From positions 1 through 10,127 of the forward strand of contig MPNW01001587.1 in assembly GCA_011800805.1 (NCBI GenBank): DNA of 10,127 nt. The letters run 5' to 3'. The translations under genes were made by a program, and so were the position numbers. This stretch comes from Hirudo medicinalis. Its lineage: Eukaryota; Annelida; Clitellata; Hirudinida; Hirudinidae. How positions within the stretch are numbered: position 1 is the stretch's first letter; every line of letters begins with the position of its first letter. The notes beneath the pieces are model-generated. The model searched no databases. It was not told the origin of the DNA and saw only the letters and a list, made by a program, of their open reading frames with translations. This document shows positions 1-6,108 of this stretch, one piece after another.

Positions 1-232
1 AGATTATTTTGATTCTTTTAAATAGAAAATTATTTGACAAATTGTAAGGGTCAGATCATGTTTTTATTTCGTTTTGTTAACCCTTCTTCTGTCAAGATTG
101 GTATAACTACCATTCCAATCTGATACATTTTGCACATGTGCATTATGTGATTCATGCCCTGGGAATAATAAAATTTGAGTTCATCATCTTTACGTCATCT
201 TTACGTTTATTCCGTCAATTATTTTCTAACAG
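1..232 (+). other. Intron upstream of the first LDLa exon; repeated at 9689-9905
   Basis: There is no exon here. The sequence is about 95% identical by eye to 9689-9905, so it is the intron flank of a duplicated LDLa unit. It ends in a pyrimidine-containing acceptor (TTTTCTAACAG). Relative to the other copy it carries an 11-bp tandem duplication (CATCTTTACGT twice, around 185-206) and a 3-bp insertion near 80. Confidence 0.75.
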
Positions 233-346
233 TATCCTGCCCACCTAGCTTCACAAGGTGCTATGACAACTACTACTGTGTTCCAATCTCATGGATTTGC
301 GACAATTTTAGAGATTGCCGTGATAACAGCGACGAAACAGATTGCT
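233..346 (+). CDS. LDLa exon 1 of gene 1 (38 codons, phase 1-1)
   Basis: The translation contains six cysteines in the LDLa order, the Trp-Ile-Cys-Asp segment and the acidic motif RDNSDETDC that forms the calcium cage. The acceptor is TAACAG and the donor T|GTTGGT. Reading on past the donor gives Cys-Trp and a hydrophobic stretch before a stop at about 376, because this donor lacks the in-frame TAG found at most other LDLa donors. Confidence 0.85.
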
Positions 347-2489
347 GTTGGTCGTTTTTATTCCTTTACATCAATTGAATATTTCACGAATTTAATTTTA
401 ATAAATCTTCAGATCGAAGATCTACTTCGACTTCGCCAAGTACAATAACCACAAACCGAATGCGTGAGGAATTAAAATTATTTAATAATTATTATTAAAT
501 TAATGCATGTCCTTTCTTTATTTTTTTTTATCAAATAGTGACATGCAGTCCTGGCTACACGAGGTGCTACGACAACTCTAAATGCATATCAGCTAATTGG
601 ATCTGCGACAGAGATCAAGATTGCATTGATAATAGCGACGAAATCGATTGTTGTTAGTTGCAGTGTTTTGTATAATCTTTTGAAACATAGTTATTGTATG
701 ATCATCAGAAACGTATTTATTTGTTTTAAACATAATAATTAGCTGGTAATTGTAATAATCCATCAGATCGAAGATCCACTACATCCACAACAAGCACGAG
801 AGGAACCACAACACAAATTGGTAAGAGAATCTACCTTGGTATTATCTATTGCTTGGTATTAGGAATGTTTGATAACCTCGTTCTTGGTGCTGATTGTTTG
901 AAGATTCTAACGTTTTTACGATTATTTTTTACTCGAATACATTTAAAATGCCAGGAAATCGTTTGAAAGCAGTTTGTCTATTAATCCATTGTCTTGATAA
1001 GCATAACGTGATGAATAAATGAATGTATAAATATGAATAAAGAGTGTGCCAAATTTCAGTTCATATTTATAGGGAATTCTCATAATTTTATGTAATTAAG
1101 TAGTAAGAGTAACTTAATTAGTAAGTAATAATACCTAATTAATAATAATAATATTAACTGTTATTTCGCAGTAACTTGTTATTCATTACTTAGCGGGATG
1201 TGCTGCTGGTCAAGTGAAGTGCTCTAATTCCACACAATGCATTCCCGCCTATTGGGTCTGCGATGGTATCAGAGATTGCAGCGACTCTAGCGACGAAATT
1301 AACTGCTGTTAGTCTCCCATAAAAAGTTGAAATGTTAAATTAAATTTAATGTATTTACTCGAATTGAAATGATTTTTATTTTTATTCAGCTTTTTTTTTT
1401 ATTATTTTATCCCAATTCTATTCCTCTAGCTACGCTTCAATATTAAATTTCTGTGACATCATAGTTACTATATATATTCATAGTAATTTGTAGTAATTAA
1501 TTTAATTATTTGTTTTATTTAATTTTATAATTTATTTATTTACTTATTTATGGTTAGCTCGCCTTCGTGACAATAATCGTGCTGATGATCGGCAGCCATT
1601 GACAACCCCAGAATCTCAACCAAACCGTACCGATCATACCCTTGGGAAAAATGGTAATTCCTAATATTTCTGAAAAGTTTAACCAACCTGATATTAAAAT
1701 CTACATAAAAAATTAAATAAAATAAATAATTAAAATAAAATAAAGGACTAATATTAATAATTACTGCTTTGGAGTAATAGTTTTTAAAATGTAAAAACAT
1801 GTATATCTGAGAATTATACATTTTCAGATCATAAACCAACTGTTGTTCCAGATCACCATACATCGGAATATCCAAGAGAGCAACTAACAACTCAAGAGTC
1901 TCAAACTCGGGTAAGAAAAGTCACTGCTTGAGGATTTGTGTTTAGCATATTTTTGATACTCATCCTCAAGTGTGATTCCCCAAATTGTGGGCGCAACGAA
2001 TTCGATGCAAGTTTGGGCTGAAATAACTTTTCCCGGCTCCTCATGTTATTAGACATAGTAATTTTAAAAATAATCTATTTATAATATTGGCTAATTTTTG
2101 ATCAAGTTGATCTCCTAGTATTAATGACTCACCAACACATAAATCAACTTCGTAAATAACCAACCAAGTCATCGTCGGTGAAAAATACATTTTAGAAAGT
2201 TAAAATTTTGTAAACAAAAATAATGAATGAGTGCAATGTTTGAAAATTTATTGTAAATCTTTAATTTCAATGTTTGAAAATCGTTTAAGCCTCAAGCAGA
2301 AGCAACTGATCATCCGTAAAGATGCACGGGACAAGGTAAATGTAATTAGACATTACAAGTGATAAGATATTTATTTACTAATAATAAATCGATTGAGAAG
2401 GAATTCCGATTTTTAAACAATTGATTTGTTTTTGTTTTTTTAAGGCAAAGAAAATGGCTTCCTTAACGAACATATTGTTATGCATTTAG
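233..2489 (+). CDS. Gene 1 (3' part): multi-LDLa secreted or surface protein with Ser/Thr linkers; spliced
   Basis: This entry is the span of a multi-exon gene whose 5' end lies upstream of the window. Proposed exons are 233-346, 413-463, 539-652, 767-820, 1194-1307, 1558-1653, 1828-1910, 2297-2335 and 2445-2489. The first seven junctions are all phase 1, and no stop forms when they are joined. Three exons encode complete LDLa modules with six cysteines and a D-x-S-D-E calcium motif. LDLa modules are small disulfide-rich, calcium-dependent binding domains of extracellular proteins, so an extracellular location is inferred. The linkers start with Tyr-Arg-Arg-Ser-Thr and are rich in Thr and Ser, so O-glycosylation is plausible. 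The tail after the third module is hydrophilic, rich in Pro, Gln, Thr and His. No transmembrane segment is visible. The LDLa part is secure; the last two exons are tentative. Confidence 0.75.
413..463 (+). CDS. Ser/Thr-rich linker exon of gene 1
   Basis: The acceptor is CTTCAG. With the T carried over from the LDLa exon the linker reads [17 protein letters not shown] and ends in phase 1 at C|GTGAGG. An alternative phase-1 donor at A|GTACAA (after 439) would give a 27-bp version; the longer form is preferred because its donor is closer to consensus. Confidence 0.65.
539..652 (+). CDS. LDLa exon 2 of gene 1 (38 codons, phase 1-1)
   Basis: It encodes a complete LDLa module with the TRCYDNSKC segment, Asn-Trp-Ile-Cys-Asp and DNSDEIDC. 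The acceptor AAATAG is weak, with an oligo-T run just upstream. The donor is T|GTTAGT, which carries an in-frame TAG three bases into the intron. Its N-terminal half is most like the exon at 9356. Confidence 0.85.
767..820 (+). CDS. Thr-rich linker exon of gene 1
   Basis: After the ATCAG acceptor the exon reads (T)AT then [17 protein letters not shown] and ends in phase 1 at G|GTAAGA, a near-consensus donor. The 54-bp length keeps the frame. The Thr/Ser content suggests an O-glycosylated spacer between LDLa modules (inference). Confidence 0.75.
821..1193 (+). other. Intron (373 bp), no further gene seen
   Basis: AT-rich intron with TAA/ATA low-complexity sequence around 1125-1155. A second acceptor-like site (TCGCAG, ending 1171) precedes TAACTTGT, which resembles the start of other LDLa exons, but using it would hit a stop. 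Confidence 0.6.
1194..1307 (+). CDS. LDLa exon 3 of gene 1, 'GQVKC' subtype (phase 1-1)
   Basis: The start is AG|CG with G carried from the previous linker. The module reads Gly-Cys-Ala-Ala-Gly-Gln-Val-Lys-Cys and ends with SDSSDEINC. The GQVKC segment and the following Asn-Ser are shared only with the exon at 8304, which defines a subtype distinct from the 'TRCYD' modules. The donor is T|GTTAGT. It is the last LDLa module of gene 1. Confidence 0.85.
1558..1653 (+). CDS. Hydrophilic tail exon of gene 1 (32 codons)
   Basis: Open in phase 1 from a GTTAG acceptor to the donor G|GTAATT. The product is polar, rich in Arg, Asp, Asn, Gln, Thr and Pro, with the segment [13 protein letters not shown] containing one Asn-Arg-Thr glycosylation sequon. 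No domain is recognised. Joining to the LDLa exon gives Cys-Ser-Arg. Confidence 0.6.
1828..1910 (+). CDS. Hydrophilic tail exon of gene 1, phase 1 to 0
   Basis: A good acceptor (ACATTTTCAG) and donor (CGG|GTAAGA) bound an open stretch containing [19 protein letters not shown]. Its composition resembles the preceding exon. It is the first exon in the gene that does not end in phase 1, so exons after it follow a different phase rule. Confidence 0.55.
2297..2335 (+). CDS. Possible small exon of gene 1 (13 codons)
   Basis: Open in phase 0 between CTCAAG and AAG|GTAAAT, encoding [13 protein letters not shown], a basic peptide. The pyrimidine tract is poor. Using the nearby acceptor ending at 2289 instead gives a stop after nine codons, which would be an alternative end of the protein. 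Confidence 0.35.
2445..2489 (+). CDS. Possible terminal exon of gene 1
   Basis: A strong pyrimidine tract precedes TTTTTTAAG at 2444. Entered in phase 0 it encodes [14 protein letters not shown] and stops at 2487-2489. Entered in phase 1 (for example directly from the exon ending 1653) it is open for 33 codons to a stop at 2543. Which is used cannot be decided from sequence. Confidence 0.4.
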   Translation, partial: AKKMASLTNILLCI

Positions 2490-2640
2490 AAATATTAGAA
2501 TCGCTTGGAACTGATTTGACAATTCTCACATTTACCAAGAATTAGAAGAAATTGCTGACAAACATTTTCAAAGTTTTGCAAATAATTTCCGCGGTGTTTC
2601 AAAGTGGAATGCGAATTTTAATAGAACGATGACATGTTAA
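2490..2640 (+). other. Coding-like stretch split over two frames after the gene 1 stop
   Basis: One frame is open from 2445 to the stop at 2543-2545. Another is open from 2515 to the stop at 2638-2640 and includes ELEEIADKHFQSFANNF. Both look protein-like, with mixed residues and no low complexity. Together they suggest a decayed or frameshifted C-terminal exon. I do not recognise a domain. Confidence 0.3.
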
Positions 2641-2837
2641 GCTTTTACATCCCTTTTACATCCCTTTGCAAATTTTAATGTTATTAATATTATGTAGTAT
2701 TTGACTAATTATTTTTATTATTATTATTAGATTCGCTTGCAGTAAAATGTTTGAAATTAACGAATTAACTTTGTGTTTAACGGTTAATTCAATGTCGACA
2801 TGTTTAGTTAATTGCCTAGATTGAATTGATTACAAAT

Positions 2838-3155
2838 TTAATACTCAGGCTTTCGAATAAATTTAAAAGGAGCAATCGCACGTTTCAAAATCTTGAAACA
2901 AATGGAAAGGTTGAGAGGAGGATTACCAACCTGTTTTGTATTTGTATTTAGCCGATATTTTGAGTGCCTTTTGTATCCGAATGGGATGTGAAGGCACTTT
3001 TTAATCGATCTACCATTATATAGCGCCCCTACCCGAGGGCGCTCCCTGGCGGTGAAGGTTGGGTTGCGAACACGACACATTACGACTGATGCTATTACGA
3101 TCGCATGCAGGAACGCAACCCATTCGGTCAACCTGCATACCAAATGTTTTACCAA
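2838..3155. other. GC-richer island with inverted repeats; unidentified 105-codon minus-strand frame
   Basis: This stretch is visibly less AT-rich than its surroundings. It holds three perfect inverted repeats: AGTGCCTT/AAGGCACT (2963-2970 and 2991-2998), AGCGCCC/GGGCGCT (3022-3028 and 3037-3043) and TGGGTTGCG/CGCAACCCA (3060-3068 and 3114-3122). The minus strand is open for 105 codons with a basic product. I recognise no domain. A transposable-element relic is the likeliest reading. Confidence 0.3.
2856..2861 (+). promoter_or_regulatory. Candidate polyadenylation signal AATAAA
   Basis: The first AATAAA downstream of the proposed gene 1 stop, about 370 bp after it. In AT-rich DNA this hexamer also occurs by chance. 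Confidence 0.25.
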
Positions 3156-3565
3156 CGAAAATGTAATGTTAAGTTACACCACACTAGAAGGTCATTAATA
3201 TGGAAAAATTATGACTTTAATATCTATGGACAAGTTAGATTATCACTTAGAAATAGCTGCAGAAATCCTAAGAGCAAACCATTCCTCTTATTTTGTGAGG
3301 GTGTTCAAGACTGAGCCAAGAGATCACGTGCATGGGACCTATGTTATATTTCTGATTCTTATTTTGTACATTTGATCCTTATTTTCTTTAGATCCTTTTA
3401 TGTCCTTGTTTATGTCCATGAATCACTCGAAAGTATGAAAAGAGGAACTTACGTAACAAATCACTTTTCGAATATCGATTGGCCGTTTCTAAATAAGGAT
3501 TGTGGATTCACAAGACGATTGTGAAATTATTTTGGATCAAATCTTCAAATCCAATCAAAGAAATC
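3156..3565. other. Intergenic sequence upstream of the LINE
   Basis: No gene is supported. The last 43 bp (3523-3565) are repeated with two mismatches at 4726-4768, so they are probably host sequence flanking the LINE insertion rather than LINE. Confidence 0.4.
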
Positions 3566-4076
3566 AGGGCATCTTTCTCCTCAAGGGACCAGGATGTCTT
3601 AAAGCTTGCCTTTTGCACATACATCAGACCAATTCTTGAATATTGTTCACCAGTATGGAACCCTCACCACAAATATCTAATTGACAGAGTTGGAAAAATA
3701 CAAAAAAGGTTCACCAAATCAATTCCATCAGTTGCTAAATAACACTACATGGAAAGACTAAGGCATCTTAAACTTATGACCCTGGAGAGACGCCACCTCG
3801 TGGCTGACAACATTTTGTTTCAAATTATTAAATGGCTTTGCTGACTCCCCCCTGAAGAATCTGTTACTCGTCCAGGATTACCCAGGCACGAGAGGGCACA
3901 GTTTTAAACTTCGATGCAGTAAATGTTCAACAGACGTTGCCAAATATTCTTTCTGCAATAGGATCGTTAAACCATGGAATGCATTGCCAAATGAAGTCGT
4001 GAACTCAAATACAATTTCTCGTTTTAATGCGCTAATACGCGACTTTGACTTTAATAGTTTCTTAACATATACCTGA
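3566..4076 (+). pseudogene. Broken reverse transcriptase C-terminal region
   Basis: The first frame encodes the segment with LEYCSPVW and stops at TAA 3740-3742. The same frame then continues as recognisable LINE sequence (MERLRHLKLMTLERRHL) to a TGA at 3842. The homology switches frame near 3821 and continues to 4076, including the KPWNALPNEVV segment. At least one nonsense change and one frameshift make it inactive. Confidence 0.8.
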
Positions 4077-4165
4077 TTATCCTGCCATACGGACCTTGTG
4101 TTGTTCTTTTTGTATGTAAATTGTAGACTTGTGTTAGTGGCCTCAAAGACCCTTCAGTTTGATGT

Positions 4166-4193
4166 TAAATAAATAAATAAATAAATAAATAAA
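4166..4193 (+). repeat. (TAAA)n 3' tail of the LINE
   Basis: Seven TAAA units directly follow the LINE 3' untranslated region and mark its 3' end. Confidence 0.85.
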
Positions 4194-4194
4194 G

Positions 4195-4720
4195 TGTGAA
4201 CTATTCACTGCCCTCTAATGTCCAAATTCTCGATTGGAATCACTTTCCATAACGTCACTGTGGTATTTAGTCATTTTGAGAAATACAATTTGATCCAGAA
4301 GATGTTTGTTGTGAAATAAAATGTGATCCAGAAGATGTTTGTTGTGAAATACAATTATTACAAACATTTCATTAAATCGAACTGGAATACGATGTGAAGG
4401 CTTCACTTAAACAGCTTAAAATAGCATCTAAATTTAATAATTTCTACGAAAATGGACGAAAGATCACACAATTAGCTGTCTCTTAGCTTAAGCACAGTTA
4501 GGCTTAAAATAATAATAATAATAATAAAAATAATAATAATAATAATATTAATTAATAAATAAATAATAATAAAATAATAAACAATAACAATGTTTGAATC
4601 ACAATCAATCAATCTTACTAGGTGGTCGGTTAGAAACTGTTGCTTATCTAAGAACTTGTCTTACCGGTTAACTTAATAATAATAATAATAATAACGAAAA
4701 ATATTAACAATAAAAATAAC
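4195..4720. repeat. Copy A of a ~530-bp intergenic direct repeat
   Basis: It begins TGTGAACTATTCAC and matches 5065-5630 in the same orientation over most of its length. It contains a (TAA)n tract (about 4508-4546), a second at 4674-4694, and an internal 28-bp tandem duplication (4291-4318 and 4324-4351) that copy B lacks. The short minus-strand frame here is an accident of that duplication. Confidence 0.85.
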
Positions 4721-4725
4721 TACAT

Positions 4726-4768
4726 GAAATCATTTTGGATCAAAACTTCAAATCCAATCAAAGAAATC
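4726..4768. repeat. 43-bp repeat of 3523-3565
   Basis: 41 of 43 bases match the sequence immediately 5' of the LINE. It places the same word upstream of both repeat copies. Confidence 0.75.
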
Positions 4769-4934
4769 CCAATTACAAATCATTATTTGAGTAATAATAA
4801 TTAATATTAATAATCAAAAATTAATACAATATCCCACAAAAATTGAAAACATTTCGAACTCAAACATGCAATTGCAAGGTTGGCAGTCGTTGAAATCTTC
4901 TATCGTTCAAAAGATTGAGTTACTGCACAATAAT

Positions 4935-5040
4935 TTATTATTATTATTAATATTATTATTATTATTATTATTGTTATTATTATTAATAATATTGTTATCA
5001 TTGGTATTATTATTATTATTATTATTAATATTATTATTTT
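4935..5040. repeat. Imperfect (TTA)n microsatellite
   Basis: About 100 bp of TTA/TTG/ATT triplets just before repeat copy B. The leucine-rich translation in this stretch is a by-product of the triplet repeat. Confidence 0.85.
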
Positions 5041-5064
5041 ATTCTGTTATTTTCAATACTAAAA

Positions 5065-5630
5065 TGTGAACTATTCACTGCCCTCTAATGTCCAAATTCT
5101 CGATTGGAATCACTTTCCATAACTGTGGTATTTAGTCATTTTGAGAAATACAATTTGATCCAAAAGTTGTTTGTTGTGAAATACAATTACTACAAACATT
5201 TCATTAAATCGAACTGGAATACAATGTGAAGGCTTCACTTAAACAGCTTAAAATAGCATCCTATTTAATGTTTTCTACGAAAATGGACGAAAGATCACAC
5301 AATTAGCTGTCCCTTAGCTTAAGCACAGTTAGGCTTAAAATAATAATAATAATAATAATAATAATAGCAATAAATGAAATAATAAAATGTAATAACTTAA
5401 ATTGCTAAATTACTTGAGTCACTTGCTTATTATTTATCACCTGCGATATATCGCGAGTAACAGCAATAAATCTCACTTTTTAAATATAACAATGTTTGAA
5501 TCACAATCAATCAATCTGTGACTAGGTGGCCCATTACAAAAAGTTGCTTATCTAAGAACTTGTCTTACCGGTTAACTTAATAATAGTAATAATAATAATA
5601 ACAACAATAAACAATAGCAATAAAAATAAC
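5065..5630. repeat. Copy B of the ~530-bp intergenic direct repeat
   Basis: Same sequence and orientation as 4195-4720, with one unit of the 28-bp duplication, a (TAA)n run at 5338-5366, an extra ~70-bp segment with a perfect GCGATATATCGC palindrome (5443-5454), and an interrupted (TAA)n near 5578-5602. Confidence 0.85.
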
Positions 5631-5730
5631 GAGAGAATAATAAGATGAAATGTTTAAAAGCGGATTGAAATTCGGTTCAACTGTTTCGAGGCAAGACTTT
5701 CGATTTGAAGGTAAGAGTAAGATATTGCTT

Positions 5731-5749
5731 ATCTACAATAATTGTAGAT
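5731..5749. repeat. 19-bp perfect palindrome
   Basis: The two arms, ATCTACAAT and ATTGTAGAT, surround one central base. Confidence 0.5.
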
Positions 5750-5884
5750 GGAAGGACAATAATGAAATTTGTAATTAATATTAGAAATACATCTTAAAAT
5801 AGTGCGAGGCACTCTTTAAGATGTTCATTTGTTTTTGTTTTCTTATGTTGGATGTGCCTGCTAGAAACTTGACAAATGTTAACC

Positions 5885-5935
5885 AGGGTCAGTCTGATGG
5901 CGGAAGAGTGTGCTTCCTCAAGGCTGACCCTTGAG
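5885..5935. repeat. Two overlapping inverted repeats upstream of gene 2
   Basis: AGGGTCAG (5885-5892) pairs with CTGACCCT (5924-5931), with an inner GGAAG/CTTCC stem (5902-5906 and 5913-5917). Alternatively CTCAAGG (5917-5923) pairs with CCTTGAG (5929-5935). The two foldings exclude each other. Function unknown; it lies about 125-175 bp upstream of the gene 2 start codon. Confidence 0.45.
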
Positions 5936-6011
5936 TTGTTTGTTTTAGTTTCTTTTGTGGCTTCAATGTTTGTGTTTGAGGTATTTTATTGATTAAAATT
6001 TCTCAAGAAAA

Positions 6012-6018
6012 TATATAA
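6012..6018 (+). promoter_or_regulatory. Candidate TATA box of gene 2
   Basis: TATATAA lies 42 bp upstream of the proposed start codon at 6060, which would leave a 5' untranslated leader of about 15-20 bases. The background is AT-rich, so this is weak evidence. Confidence 0.3.
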
Positions 6019-6059
6019 TTTCACAACCACTAGGACTCGTCTACGGAAGATCCAAGATA

Positions 6060-6108
6060 ATGATTCTCTCGTTCGCACTGATTATTCAGGGCTGTCTTTT
6101 CAGTGCAG
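6060..6108 (+). CDS. Signal-peptide exon of gene 2
   Basis: ATG opens [16 protein letters not shown], a short hydrophobic leader with small residues at its end suited to signal peptidase, followed by a phase-1 donor G|GTGAGT. Signal peptides ending at a phase-1 junction are common in modular extracellular proteins. There is no basic residue in the n-region, which is slightly unusual. Confidence 0.7.

Larger units (their letters stand above)
3566..4193 (+). mobile_element. 5'-truncated non-LTR retrotransposon (LINE) remnant with (TAAA)n tail
   Basis: The translation contains IRPILEYCSPVWNPH, the typical end region of reverse transcriptases of jockey/CR1-like non-LTR elements, followed by the C-terminal WN-x-LP-x-EVV segment. 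The coding sequence ends with TGA at 4074-4076, followed by a short 3' untranslated region and a TAAA repeat from 4166 to 4193. The endonuclease and most of the reverse transcriptase are absent, as expected for 5' truncation during target-primed reverse transcription. The family below superfamily level cannot be assigned by eye. Confidence 0.8.

Noticed and set aside
175..378. Continuous 67-codon frame covering the first LDLa exon
   Set aside because: Its first part is intron sequence (shared with 9689-9905) and its last part reads past the splice donor. Only 233-346 is coding in the exon model.
263..448. 61-codon plus-strand frame
   Set aside because: It overlaps the LDLa exon in another frame and crosses an intron; no domain and no conserved cysteines.
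1540..1890. 116-codon minus-strand frame
   Set aside because: It lies antisense over two exons and AT-rich introns of gene 1. Its aromatic-rich product is what AT-rich introns give by chance.
3105..3314. 69-codon plus-strand frame
   Set aside because: No recognisable domain and no splice or start context; it sits next to the inverted-repeat island.
4215..4406. 63-codon minus-strand frame with a repeated peptide
   Set aside because: The repeat is the 28-bp tandem duplication of repeat copy A read in frame; copy B does not preserve it.
4866..5069. 67-codon leucine-rich frame resembling a transmembrane protein
   Set aside because: It is a translated TTA microsatellite.
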